Shown: one piece after another, positions 26,026 through 38,362 of the stretch
Numbering within the stretch: the first letter of the stretch is position 1
Layout of the letters: each line of letters begins with the position of its first letter
Assembly: GCA_963722905.1 (NCBI GenBank)
Contig: CAVROT010000005.1
Span: 331,496 to 395,495 of the forward strand
Origin: CAVROT01 sp963722905
GTDB taxonomy: Bacteria; Pseudomonadota; Alphaproteobacteria; Rhodobacterales; Rhodobacteraceae
DNA length: 64,000 bases
Reading direction: 5' to 3'
The notes under the pieces: generated by a model
What the model was told of the DNA's origin: nothing
Databases searched by the model: none
Seen by the model: the letters and a program-made list of their open reading frames with translations, nothing else
Made by a program: the position numbers and the translations under genes

Positions 26026-26895
26026 GCGTCGTCGTCCTTCTTCTCGGGTGCGGGCGCGCCGTCCTCGGCCTTGTCGGCGGCGATGTCGGCCTCGGCATCC
26101 TTCAGCGCAGCCTCCTCGGCGGCGGCAGCTTCGGCCGCTGCTGCGGCTTCGGCGGCGGCGGCCTCGGCAGCGGCGGCATCGGCCGCTTCCTGCGCCAGTC
26201 GCTCGGCCTCGGCGGCGGCGGATTCTGAGGGCGGCCGGATAGATCACGTTCTCGGGGACCGGCTTCTTGGCCGCATCCTTGATTGTGACCCAGCCGCCCT
26301 TCGATCCGGGCACGGCGCCCTTGACCATTATGAGGCCCCGGTCGGCATCCGTACGGATGACCTGCAGATTCTGCGTAGTGACCCGGGCAGCGCCCATGTG
26401 ACCCGCCATCTTCTTGCCCTTGAACACCTTGCCGGGGTCCTGGCACTGGCCGGTGGACCCGTGCGACCGGTGGCTGATCGACACGCCGTGCGACGCGCGC
26501 AGGCCGCCGAAGTTGTGCCGCTTCATCGCGCCCTGGAAGCCCTTGCCGATCGAGGTGCCGGACACGTCGACGTACTGGCCCTCGAAATAATGGTTCGCGG
26601 TGATCTCCTCGCCCACGTCGATCAGGTTCTCGGGGGCGACGCGGAATTCGGCGATCTTGCGCTTGGGCGCGACGTTGGCGGCGGCGAAGTGGCCGCGCAT
26701 CGGCTTGCTGACGCGTTTGACCTTCGCGGTACCCGCACCCAGCTGCACGGCCGCGTAGCCGTGCGCCTCGACCGTGCGCTGCGCGACGACCTGCAGGTCG
26801 TCGAGCTGCAGCACCGTCACCGGCACCTGCTTGCCGTCGTCGAGGAAGAGCCGTGTCATCCCGATCTTCTTGGCGATTACGCCTGAACGTAGCAT
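26022..26895 (-). CDS. rplC: 50S ribosomal protein L3, apparent +1 frameshift in the C-terminal tail
   Basis: L3 is intact through its conserved core (MLRSGVIAKKIGMTR; HRSHGSTGQCQDPGKVFKGKKMAGHMG; GGWVTIKDAAKK). After PAAL, near 26223-26227, one extra base shifts the frame. Removing it gives an Ala/Glu-rich tail of about 65 residues typical of alphaproteobacterial L3, ending with TGA that overlaps the rplD start (ATGA). Without correction the frame runs into rplD as one 496-residue frame. A sequencing error is most likely, since L3 is essential and the overlap is restored exactly. Confidence 0.93.
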
Positions 26896-26908
26896 CTGCG
26901 TTCCCTCC

Positions 26909-27220
26909 TCAGACCTTGATCTCGACGTCGACGCCGGCGGCCAGGTCGAGCTTCATGAGCGCGTCCACGGTCTGCGGCGTCGGATCGACGATATCCAGCA
27001 GCCGCTTGTGGGTGCGGATTTCGAACTGGTCGCGCGACTTCTTGTCGATGTGCGGGCCGCGCAGGACCGTGAACTTCTCGATCTTGTTGGGCAGTGGGAT
27101 GGGGCCGCGCACGGCGGCGCCGGTACGCTTGGCGGTGTTGACGATCTCCTGCGTGCTGCTGTCCAGGACGCGGTAGTCGAACGCCTTGAGGCGGATGCGG
27201 ATGGTCTGGCTGGCGGCCAT
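26909..27220 (-). CDS. rpsJ: 30S ribosomal protein S10
   Basis: A 103-residue S10 (NusE), which also binds NusB in antitermination. It has RIRLKAFDYRVLDSS and RTHKRLLDIVDPTPQTVDALM. It lies 13 bp upstream of rplC and 159 bp downstream of tuf. Confidence 0.98.
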   Translation of the reverse strand: MAASQTIRIRLKAFDYRVLDSSTQEIVNTAKRTGAAVRGPIPLPNKIEKFTVLRGPHIDKKSRDQFEIRTHKRLLDIVDPTPQTVDALMKLDLAAGVDVEIKV

Positions 27221-27305
27221 GTCGGTGCCTTTCGAGGCTCGGTCTTCGGTCAGAGAGGTGGGGCGGGGCTCATCCCCCGCGCCACGTCGTGCAAGTCTGG
27301 TACGG

Positions 27306-27326
27306 TCCCCGGGGCGCGGCCCGGGA
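27306..27326 (-). other. GC-rich stem-loop between tuf and rpsJ
   Basis: CCCGGG arms with a 6-nt loop, extended by flanking pairs, lie in the 159-bp gap between tuf and rpsJ. It may separate the str and S10 transcription units. No clear promoter was recognised next to it. Confidence 0.4.
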
Positions 27327-27379
27327 ACGGGGAGGCGTCGCGACCGCCGCCATCGGGGCGGGGCCGTGATGCCACCCGG

Positions 27380-28555
<1,176 letters not shown>

Positions 28556-28583
28556 CGCGTGGCTCCTTCTATCCGTATGGGTC

Positions 28584-28638
28584 GGCGGGGTCGTCCCCGC
28601 CCTTACCGAGTGGTGGGTCGGGCGGGGTTCACCCCGCC
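28584..28638 (-). other. Two tandem stem-loops between fusA and tuf
   Basis: GGCGGGG-TCGT-CCCCGCC (28584-28601) and GGCGGGG-TTCA-CCCCGCC (28621-28638) have identical 7-bp stems and different loops. They fill much of the fusA-tuf spacer. They may stabilise tuf mRNA after processing or attenuate transcription. Confidence 0.55.
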
Positions 28639-28644
28639 ACCCGT

Positions 28645-30762
<2,118 letters not shown>

Positions 30763-30816
30763 GGGATGCTCCTGGAGTATGGGGTTCGGAGCGCCTGCGC
30801 CGCGCCCCCTAGATCA

Positions 30817-31287
30817 TTACCAGCGGTAGTGGCTGAACGCCTTGTTGGCATCGGCCATCTTGTGCGTGTCCTCACGCTTCTTCACGGCCGAGCCGCGGCC
30901 GGCGACGGCGTCGACCAGCTCGCCCGCCAGACGCTCTTCCATCGTGTTCTCGTTGCGGGCGCGACAGGCGTTGATCAGCCAGCGGATCGCCAGCGCCTCG
31001 CGCCGCTCGGGGCGGACCTCGACGGGGACCTGGTAGGTGGCACCGCCGACGCGGCGCGAGCGCACCTCGACGGACGGCTTGATGTTCTCGAGGCTCTCGT
31101 GAAACACCTCGACCGGGCTCTTCTTCAGCTTGGTCTCCACGCGCTCGAAGGCGTTGTAGACGATGCGCTCGGCGGTCGATTTCTTGCCATCGACCATCAG
31201 GTTGTTCATGAACTTCGTCAGGACCTTGTCGCCGTACTTGGCGTCGGGCAGGACTTCGCGCTTTTCGGCGGCGTGGCGGCGGGACAT
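30817..31287 (-). CDS. rpsG: 30S ribosomal protein S7
   Basis: A 156-residue S7, the nucleator of the small-subunit head, with MSRRHAAEKRE and GGATYQVPVEVRPERREALA. It follows rpsL by 12 bp. Confidence 0.98.
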   Translation of the reverse strand: MSRRHAAEKREVLPDAKYGDKVLTKFMNNLMVDGKKSTAERIVYNAFERVETKLKKSPVEVFHESLENIKPSVEVRSRRVGGATYQVPVEVRPERREALAIRWLINACRARNENTMEERLAGELVDAVAGRGSAVKKREDTHKMADANKAFSHYRW

Positions 31288-31299
31288 CTGATCTTCCTC

Positions 31300-31671
31300 T
31301 TACTTCGGGCGCTTGGCGCCGTATTTCGATCGGCGCTGCTTGCGGTCCTTCACGCCCTGCGTGTCCAGCACGCCGCGCAGGATGTGGTAGCGGACGCCGG
31401 GGAGGTCCTTCACCCGGCCGCCGCGGATCAGCACGACCGAGTGTTCCTGCAGGTTGTGCGATTCGCCGGGGATGTAGCTGATGACCTCGAAGCCGTTGGT
31501 CAGGCGCACCTTGGCGACCTTCCGCATGGCCGAGTTCGGCTTCTTCGGGGTGGTCGTGTAGACCCGGGTGCACACGCCACGCTTCTGCGGGCAGGATTCC
31601 AGGTGCAGGGACTTGGAGCGTTTGACTTTGGGCTGACGCGGCTTGCGGATCAGCTGCTGGATGGTCGGCAT
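31300..31671 (-). CDS. rpsL: 30S ribosomal protein S12
   Basis: A 123-residue S12 at the decoding centre, with MPTIQQLIRKPR and TTPKKPNSA, which includes the conserved Lys whose substitution gives streptomycin resistance (wild-type here). It is the first gene of the long ribosomal block; a strong promoter lies about 200 bp upstream. Confidence 0.98.
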   Translation of the reverse strand: MPTIQQLIRKPRQPKVKRSKSLHLESCPQKRGVCTRVYTTTPKKPNSAMRKVAKVRLTNGFEVISYIPGESHNLQEHSVVLIRGGRVKDLPGVRYHILRGVLDTQGVKDRKQRRSKYGAKRPK

Positions 31672-31847
31672 TCCGGTTCTATCCCCGTTCGTTTCCGTGC
31701 GTGCCCCGCGCCGCGGGACCCTCGTGCGACAGCGCGGCCGACGATGACGAAAAGACCGCGCCGCCCTATCTGGGCTACGCGGCGGGTCCACAGAGGATCG
31801 GGCGACCAGCGCCGGATCGTGACCACATCGGTTCGCAAAGCACGGCC

Positions 31848-31863
31848 CCGGGGCATGCCCCGG
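31848..31863 (-). other. Palindrome in the rpsL leader
   Basis: CCGGGG-CATG-CCCCGG would form a stem-loop beginning within about 10 nt of the predicted transcription start of the str operon. It may protect the 5' end or serve in regulation. Confidence 0.45.
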
Positions 31864-31877
31864 CACTGACCGTGCGG

Positions 31878-31906
31878 CGTATAGAGAGGACGCGTTCCGG
31901 TGTCAA
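31878..31906 (-). promoter_or_regulatory. Strong sigma-70-type promoter of the str operon
   Basis: On the minus strand a perfect TTGACA (31906-31901) and TATACG (31883-31878) are 17 bp apart. This predicts a start near 31871 and a leader of about 200 nt before rpsL. It is the best promoter match seen in the window and stands at the head of the ribosomal block. Confidence 0.75.
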
Positions 31907-32033
31907 CAGCCGCACGCGCACGGCCGTCGAGACGGCACGGGTTCGTTCGGCCGGAGGGGCAGCGCCGCGCTTTCGGCCACTTCGGGCGCCGGCCGGGCAT
32001 CGCCGGCGCAGCCGACGGCCGCGGCTTAAGGGG

Positions 32034-33482
32034 TCAGTAGGCGGACCGCGTGTCCAGCAGGCTGACCGGGGTGCGCAGCAGGATCTTGATATCAAGCCAG
32101 AGCGACCAGTTCTCGATATAGAAAAGGTCGTGCTCGACCCGGGCGCGCAGTTTCGCGGGATCGTCGATCTCGCCCCGCCAGCCGTTGATCTGGGCCCAGC
32201 CGGTGATACCGGGGGGCAGGCGATGACGGGCGGAATAGCCGTCGACGATCTGCGCGAATCTCTGACGCCCGCTGGATAGGGCGTCGACGGCATGGGGCCG
32301 TGGCCCCACAAGCGACAGCCGCCCGCGCAGCACGTCGAAGAGCTGCGGCAGTTCGTCGATGGAGCTGCGACGCAGGAAGCGGCCGACGCGGGTGACGCGG
32401 GGATCGTCCCTGGTGACGATCCGGCGCGCGGCCGCGTCGCATTCCGCGTGGTACATGGAGCGGAACTTCAGCACCTCGACGACGCGGTCGTTATAGCCGT
32501 GCCGCCGCTGCCGGAAGAGGACCGGGCCGGGCGAGTCGATCTTGATCGCCACCGCGGCGGCCAGCATCACCGGCAACAGGAGCACCGTCGCGACCGCTCC
32601 GACGACAAGGTCGAATACCCGCTTCGTCAGCCGCCGTTCCGGGGCGAAACTGCGCGCCATCGCGGCAATGAGTGGATCGCGCGACGGGTCGGCGAAGACA
32701 TAGTCGCTGCTGAAGGCAGAGAGCCGCACCTCGACCGGGAGCACCTTGAACGCGTCGAGCAGCCACCGGATGCGGCCCTCGGCCTCCAGCGGGAGGGAGA
32801 TGATGACCATGTCTATCTCGGACGCGCGCACGAACGAGATCAGTTCCCCATAGGAGCCGATCTTGGGCACGCCGAGCACCTGGATCGGCGATCGCAGGTC
32901 GTCGCGATCGTCGAAGATGCCGCAAAGCTTGATGTCGCTGCCCTTGCGCGCGGCCAGCCCGCGGATGAGATGCTTGGCCTGTTCGCCGCCGCCGGCGATG
33001 ACCGCGCGGCGCTGGATGAGACCGGCCTCGATGATCCAGAGCGTGGCGGCGGCGGCGGCAAGCCGGGTCGGCACCAGGACCGCGCCGAAGGCCACAACGG
33101 AGGCGATGGCGAAGGCGACACCGTCGGGCGCAAGCCCGATGCCGACCGCCACCGGCAGAAACAGGGCCGGCACCGCGCGCCACATGGACCTCGCGGGCCA
33201 GCGCATCGACGTAGGTGCGTAGGATCGGAAAATCGCCAGCATCGCCACGGCGACGCCGGCACCGGCCAGACCGATGCCCGCCGCCGCCACCGGCCGGAAG
33301 GAATCCGGCGGCAGCGCCGCGTATTGAACGAACCAGAACGCCGTCGTCAGGATCACGATGTCGAAACATGCCGCCATCGCCTCGATCCAGACGGGCGCCA
33401 GAGGCGCACGCCGCAAATCCTGGGCGATGATGGTGGCGGCCTCGCTCAGCGCGTCATGCCGATCGCCGTCATGGTCCTTCAT
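32034..33482 (-). CDS. Undecaprenyl-phosphate sugar-1-phosphate transferase (WcaJ/ExoY-like)
   Basis: A 482-residue polyprenyl glycosylphosphotransferase. The N-terminus has about four transmembrane helices (35-130), followed by a Rossmann-like region (VIAGGGEQAKHLIRGL). The C-terminal sugar transferase domain has a membrane hairpin, KFRSMY, SSIDELPQLFDV and LSLVGPRPH. It transfers a hexose-1-phosphate to undecaprenyl phosphate to start exopolysaccharide synthesis. It stands alone, so the polymer is unknown. Confidence 0.9.
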   Translation of the reverse strand: MKDHDGDRHDALSEAATIIAQDLRRAPLAPVWIEAMAACFDIVILTTAFWFVQYAALPPDSFRPVAAAGIGLAGAGVAVAMLAIFRSYAPTSMRWPARSMWRAVPALFLPVAVGIGLAPDGVAFAIASVVAFGAVLVPTRLAAAAATLWIIEAGLIQRRAVIAGGGEQAKHLIRGLAARKGSDIKLCGIFDDRDDLRSPIQVLGVPKIGSYGELISFVRASEIDMVIISLPLEAEGRIRWLLDAFKVLPVEVRLSAFSSDYVFADPSRDPLIAAMARSFAPERRLTKRVFDLVVGAVATVLLLPVMLAAAVAIKIDSPGPVLFRQRRHGYNDRVVEVLKFRSMYHAECDAAARRIVTRDDPRVTRVGRFLRRSSIDELPQLFDVLRGRLSLVGPRPHAVDALSSGRQRFAQIVDGYSARHRLPPGITGWAQINGWRGEIDDPAKLRARVEHDLFYIENWSLWLDIKILLRTPVSLLDTRSAY

Positions 33483-34022
33483 CGATCACACCGCCCCGCC
33501 GGATACGTCCTCGACACGTCACTCGCAGAATGGGCTTAACACCGGCCTAATACCTCGAAGAACGTAGGACCGGAGCCCAGCAGAGGCGGAATCAGGCTTC
33601 GACGGCCCGGATGCCGCATACCGGGCGCGGCGCGGCATGGGTCCGGCCGGACGCAGGGGAAGGTCGCGTATATCTGAAGACCGGCGAGGATGTGAGCAAT
33701 CGCCACCCCTGTCCGCCGAACCTCGGTGTCAGACGGGGTCGTCGCCACTGCCAAGCTCATGGGCGAAGACACGCAAAATCTCTTCCCGGGTGACGCCGCG
33801 ATGCGCGTCGGATCCGGCCGGCGAAGGCGCCGCTTCGGGCACGGCGGGACCGCCCGACAGCCGTCGCCACAGATGGGATGTGATGCGCCGCATGGAGCCC
33901 CCGCGCCGATCGGCCCCACGACAGGGCCGGTCCGGGACCTTCTACCGGAAAGGAGTGTCGCAAGCGTTGAGGGAACGCGGTCAATCCAACCAATCGAGAC
34001 CCGGTTTCGCCATCCCCTGCGG
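33483..34022. other. 540-bp interval without a recognised gene
   Basis: Short open frames exist on both strands but none has family-like composition or a good ribosome binding site. The interval separates asd from the sugar transferase, both on the minus strand, and should hold the promoter of the latter; no clear element was recognised. Confidence 0.5.
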
Positions 34023-35045
34023 CTATCCCTTGCGCAGGACCTCGCGGCCCAGAAGCTCGGCGATCTGCACGGCGTTCAGCGCAGCACCCTTGCGCAGGTT
34101 GTCGCTGACGACCCACAGGTTCAGCCCGTTCTCGACCGTGACGTCCTGCCGGATGCGCGACACGAAGGTGGCATAGTCGCCCGCGCATTCGATGGGGGTG
34201 ATGTAGCCGCCGTCCTCGCGCTTGTCGACGACCAGCACGCCGGGCGCCTGGCGCAGGATGTCGCGCGCCTCGTCCTCGTCCAGGAAATCCTCGAACTCGA
34301 CGTTGATGGCCTCGGAATGGCCGACGAAGACCGGCACCCGCACGCAGGTCGCCGTGACCTTGATCGCGGGATCGACGATCTTCTTGGTCTCGGCGACCAT
34401 CTTCCATTCCTCCTGGGTGTCGCCGCTGTCCATGAAGGCGCCGATCTGCGGGATCACGTTGAAGGCGATCTGGCGCTGGAACGTCGACGGCGCGACTTCC
34501 TGACCGGGCACGTACATGCCCTTGGTCTGGCTCCACAGTTCGTCGATGCCATCCTTTCCCGCCCCGCTGGTCGACTGGTAGGTCGAGACGACGACCCGCT
34601 TCACGCGCGCGCGGTCGTGCAGCGGCTTGAGCGCGACCACCATCTGCGCGGTCGAGCAGTTGGGGTTGGCGATGATGTTCTTCTTCGCGTAGCCGCCGAT
34701 GACGTGCGGGTTCACCTCGGGCACGATCAGCGGCACGTCGGGATCGTAGCGGTAGAGCGAAGAATTGTCGATCACGACGCAGCCCGCCGCCGCGGCGCGC
34801 GGCGCATGCACCTTCGTCGCCTCCGACCCCACGGCGAAGAGGGCGATGTCCCAGCCCGCGAAGTCGAAGTCGTCCAGAACCTTGGTGCGGAGGGTCCGGT
34901 CGCCGAACGCGATCTCGGTCCCGATGGAGTTCCGGCTGGCCAGCGCCGCGATCTCGTCCACGGGAAACTGGCGCTCGTCGAGGACGTTCAGCATCTCGCG
35001 GCCGACGTTGCCCGTCGCGCCCACGACGGCGATCCTGTAACCCAT
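34023..35045 (-). CDS. asd: Aspartate-semialdehyde dehydrogenase
   Basis: The 340-residue enzyme reduces aspartyl phosphate to aspartate semialdehyde, the branch point to lysine/diaminopimelate, threonine and methionine. It has the NADP motif GATGNVG (9-15) and the catalytic Cys in NPNCST. It lies 27 bp downstream of the phosphoesterase gene, so it is probably the last gene of the serC operon. Confidence 0.97.
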   Translation of the reverse strand: MGYRIAVVGATGNVGREMLNVLDERQFPVDEIAALASRNSIGTEIAFGDRTLRTKVLDDFDFAGWDIALFAVGSEATKVHAPRAAAAGCVVIDNSSLYRYDPDVPLIVPEVNPHVIGGYAKKNIIANPNCSTAQMVVALKPLHDRARVKRVVVSTYQSTSGAGKDGIDELWSQTKGMYVPGQEVAPSTFQRQIAFNVIPQIGAFMDSGDTQEEWKMVAETKKIVDPAIKVTATCVRVPVFVGHSEAINVEFEDFLDEDEARDILRQAPGVLVVDKREDGGYITPIECAGDYATFVSRIRQDVTVENGLNLWVVSDNLRKGAALNAVQIAELLGREVLRKG

Positions 35046-35072
35046 TTCGACCTCCCCTGTGACCGCGGGGGC

Positions 35073-35810
35073 TTAGCGCGACGTGGCGGGGGGGGGAAGG
35101 GGCAACCGGCCCCGGTCGGTCAGCACCCAGGCCTCGCGCCCCTCGAACGCGGCCGCCGTCAGGGGCCGGCCGTAGCCCGCCCCGCTGTCCAGATCGACCC
35201 GGTTGCCGAAGTGTCCGGCAGCGTCCAGCGCGGTGTGGCCATGCACCACCAGCCAGGGATGCACGGTATCGTCGTCGAGGAACCCGCCGCGGATCCACAG
35301 CAGGTCGTCCTCGTCCTGCAAGTGCAGCGGGATGTGCGGCACGATCCCGGCATGGACGAACAGCAGCGCCTCCGTCTCGCGGTAGAGGTCCAGCCCGGAC
35401 AGGAACGCCAGGTGCTCGGCCGGCACGGCCAGGCGCGCCTCGACCCGGACGTCCGCGGCGCGGCGCCGCTCGTCCCCGTCGACGCCGTAAGAGGCGAGCG
35501 TCCGCTCCCCCCCGAGGCGCGGGTTGCGCCAGCTAAGCCCGCCGTGGAGGCGGGGATCGTGATAGGGCGGATCCTCCAGGAAGCCCCGGAACATGCGGTC
35601 GTGATTGCCGCGCACGAAGGTCCAGGGGCGCCCGGCGCGTTGACCTTCGACCAGCCGCGCGATCACGCCGCGGCTGTCGGGGCCGCGATCGGTGTAGTCG
35701 CCCAGGAACACGATCTGGGCGTCGGGACCGCCGTCGCGCTCGATCAGGTCCAGGACCCTGTCAAGCTCGGCCGAATGGCCGTGGATGTCGCCGATGGCGT
35801 AGATCGTCAT
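35073..35810 (-). CDS. Calcineurin-like metallophosphoesterase (PrpE/ApaH-type serine/threonine phosphatase)
   Basis: A 245-residue phosphoesterase with all metal-binding signatures: GDIHG near residue 7, GDYTDRG, RGNHD, and later histidines in VHAG and VVHGHT. This set is typical of bacterial PPP-family protein phosphatases and of diadenosine-polyphosphate hydrolases; the substrate is not decidable. The start overlaps the stop of the kinase-like gene (ATGA), so a kinase-phosphatase pair is encoded. Confidence 0.88.
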   Translation of the reverse strand: MTIYAIGDIHGHSAELDRVLDLIERDGGPDAQIVFLGDYTDRGPDSRGVIARLVEGQRAGRPWTFVRGNHDRMFRGFLEDPPYHDPRLHGGLSWRNPRLGGERTLASYGVDGDERRRAADVRVEARLAVPAEHLAFLSGLDLYRETEALLFVHAGIVPHIPLHLQDEDDLLWIRGGFLDDDTVHPWLVVHGHTALDAAGHFGNRVDLDSGAGYGRPLTAAAFEGREAWVLTDRGRLPLPPPATSR

Positions 35811-36697
35811 GCCGGAAGGGCCGCGACGTCGGCCGGGTCCAGCAACCCGCGCCTTTCGAGGCGGGCGCGCAGCAGGGGCATTTGCCAGGCGTAGTCGGGC
35901 CGTGCGGCCAGTTCGCCGAGGCGCTGCAACCAGAACCGCAGGGCGAAGACATCGGCAAGGATGCGCATGCACGCATCGTCGATGACCGACATCTGACCGT
36001 AGCCCGCGCGGAAGGCGTGGCGTTCCGGGCGTAAGTCGTGCCCGGCGCAGGCGCGGACCAGACGCAGGTAAGCCGTGAAGTGAAGGATGTCGTAGCTCCT
36101 CGGGGCGAAACGGACGTCCGGGCAGTCAAGGGGGGCAACCCCGCCTTCGGTCAAGAGGATATTGCCCGGCTTGTAGTCGAGGAACCCCAGCGACGTCGGG
36201 ATGGCGGTGCCGTCGATCCGGCGCAGGCGGGCGACCAGCCGCGGCCAGGCGGTGCGCAGCCGCGCCAGGTCGGCGCCGTCGGCGGGGACCAGCGGTTCGA
36301 TGCCCGCCAGGACGGCGTCCATCCGCAGCACCTGGGGCGGCGCCGGCGTGGCATCGTGCAGGCGCCTCAGCCAGGCGCCGGCGGCGCGGCAGGCGCCCGC
36401 GTCCGGTGCCGCGTTCAGGCGCGGCCCGTCGATCCACTGCAGCCCGATCACGGAGCCGTGGCAGAAGACCGGCGGGATCGCGTCGGGCATCACCGAAGCG
36501 ATGCGCCGCGCGGCTTCGAACTCCGCGTCCGCCGAACCGTTCACCAGCTTTACCGCCAGATCGCCGCCCGGCGCCGCGACGCGCCAGATCCCGCGTGCGG
36601 TATAGCGTCCCGGAACGCGGACGGCCGCCCCCTCCAGCCCCGCTTGCGCGAGGGCCGCGCGCACCTCCGGCGGCAGCACCTCGCGATCAGACGGCAT
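35807..36697 (-). CDS. Aminoglycoside-phosphotransferase-like kinase
   Basis: A 296-residue protein of the APH/choline-kinase fold: an N-lobe Lys in DLAVKLVNG, a catalytic-loop equivalent FLDYKPGNILLT, and an acidic metal segment LDCPDVRF. The catalytic loop has Phe where the family has His (HxDxxxxN), but the Asp and Asn are kept. The start overlaps the 3' end of serA by 11 bp and the stop overlaps the phosphoesterase start. The substrate is unknown; an antibiotic-resistance role is not supported. Confidence 0.75.
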   Translation of the reverse strand: MPSDREVLPPEVRAALAQAGLEGAAVRVPGRYTARGIWRVAAPGGDLAVKLVNGSADAEFEAARRIASVMPDAIPPVFCHGSVIGLQWIDGPRLNAAPDAGACRAAGAWLRRLHDATPAPPQVLRMDAVLAGIEPLVPADGADLARLRTAWPRLVARLRRIDGTAIPTSLGFLDYKPGNILLTEGGVAPLDCPDVRFAPRSYDILHFTAYLRLVRACAGHDLRPERHAFRAGYGQMSVIDDACMRILADVFALRFWLQRLGELAARPDYAWQMPLLRARLERRGLLDPADVAALPA

Positions 36698-38283
36698 CGA
36701 AGCGCAGCGGCCTGACCGATCCGAAGAGTCCGGTGTCCCACAGCTTCTCCAGCACCGGGGCGGGCGGCTGTTCGTCGAGGTAGAGCAGCGCGATCGCCTC
36801 GGCCCCCCGGTCGGAGCGGCCGAGGGTGAAGTTGGCGATGTTGACGCCGTTCTCGCCCAGCGTCTGGCCCAGCGTCCCGATGACGCCCGCCCGGTCGAGG
36901 TTGGTGGTGTAGAGCATGTGCGCGCCCACCTCGGCGTCGATGTTGATGCCCTTGATCTGGATGAACCGCGGCTTGCCGTCGCTGAAGACGGTGCCGGCGA
37001 CCGACCGTTCGCGCTCGGCCGTGACGACCGTCAGCTTCATGTAGGCGTCGAAGACGCCGGTGCGGCCCTGCGTCGTGGTGGCGACGTCGATGCCGCGGTC
37101 CTTGGCGATCACGGGCGCGCTGACCATGTTCACGTCCGGGTTCGTCGGGCGCATGATGCCCGGCGACGCATGAGGCATTGAGCGCGGCCGTGTTCATGCC
37201 GGCCACGGTGCCGTTGTAGAGGATGTTGATGGCCCTGATCGGCTCGTCCGTCAGCTGCCCCGCGAAGGCGCCCAGATGGCCCGCCAGCTTCAGCCACGGG
37301 CCCATCACGCGGGCCTCCTCGGCCGTGACGGATGGCATGTTCAGCGCGTTGCTGACCGCGCCCGTCAGCAGGTAGTCCGACATCTGCTGGGCCACCTGCA
37401 GTGCCACGTTCTCCTGCGCTTCGGTGGTGGCGGCGCCGAGGTGCGGCGTCACCACGACGTCGGGCAGGTTGAAGAGCGGGCTCGCCGTCGCCGGCTCTTG
37501 GGCGAAGACATCGAAGGCGGCGCCGGCGACGCGCCCCTCCTTGAGCGCAACGGCGAGCGCCTCTTCGTCTACCAGACCGCCGCGGGCGCAGTTGACGATC
37601 CGGACGCCCGGCTTCATCCGAGCGATGGCGTCCTTCGACAGGATGTTGCGCGTCTTGTCGGTCAGCGGGACGTGCAGCGTGATGAAGTCCGACGTCGCCA
37701 GCAGCTCGTCCAGCTCGACTTTACCGACGCCCAGCGCATCGGCACGTTCGGGCGACAGGAACGGGTCGTAGGCCACGACCTTCATGTGCAGCCCGCGGGC
37801 GCGGTCGATGACGATGGCGCCGATGTTGCCCGCACCGATCACGCCGAGGGTCTTGCCCGTCAGCTCCACCCCCATGAAGCGCGATTTCTCCCAAGCACCC
37901 GAGTGGGTCGAGGCGTTGGCGGCGGGGATCTGGCGCGCGACCGCCATCATCATGGCGATGGCATGCTCGGCGGTGGTGATGGAGTTGCCGAAGGGGGTGT
38001 TCATGACGATGATCCCCCGCTTGGACGCGGCGGGCAGGTCGACGTTGTCGACGCCGATCCCGGCGCGGCCGATGACCTTGAGGCGAGTGGCGTTCTCCAG
38101 CAGCTTCGGCGTGACCTTCGTCGCCGACCGGATGGCAAGGCCGTCATAGTCGGCAATCGCGGCGGCCAATGCCGCCTTGTCCTTGCCGATGGCCGGGTCG
38201 AAGGTGACGTCGATGCCGCGGTCGCGGAAGATCTGCACGGCGGTTTCGCTCAGCCTGTCGCTGACAAGGACTTTTGGGGCCAT
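36687..38283 (-). CDS. serA: D-3-phosphoglycerate dehydrogenase, apparent +1 frameshift
   Basis: Catalyses the first step of serine synthesis. The substrate/NAD-binding domains are intact (GRAGIGVDNVDLP; GVIGAGNIG; catalytic region PHLGAATTEAQ), as are an intervening domain and a C-terminal ACT domain. Near 37160-37173 one extra base shifts the frame after LNAS; removing it gives continuous ...NASASPGIMRPTNPD and a 531-residue protein, the usual length. The remaining C-terminal 160 codons are well conserved, so the shift is recent or a sequencing error. serC lies 79 bp upstream. Confidence 0.93.
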
Positions 38284-38362
38284 CTTTCGGGCGCTCCGTG
38301 TTTAAGTGAGGCGGGTCGGAGACGCGCAGCGGCGTCGATCCGGATTCAGGGTGGACGAACAG

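Noticed and set aside
33536..33919. 127-codon frame upstream of the sugar transferase
   Set aside because: Pro/Arg/Gly-rich composition without family features, no ribosome binding site, and no conserved neighbours.
35807..36697. Aminoglycoside-resistance phosphotransferase
   Set aside because: It is an embedded housekeeping-operon gene with a changed catalytic loop; only the fold is shared.
36687..38283. Programmed frameshift in serA
   Set aside because: No slippery heptamer or structured stimulator at the shift site; a +1 base is also seen in several unrelated genes, so an extra base is simpler.
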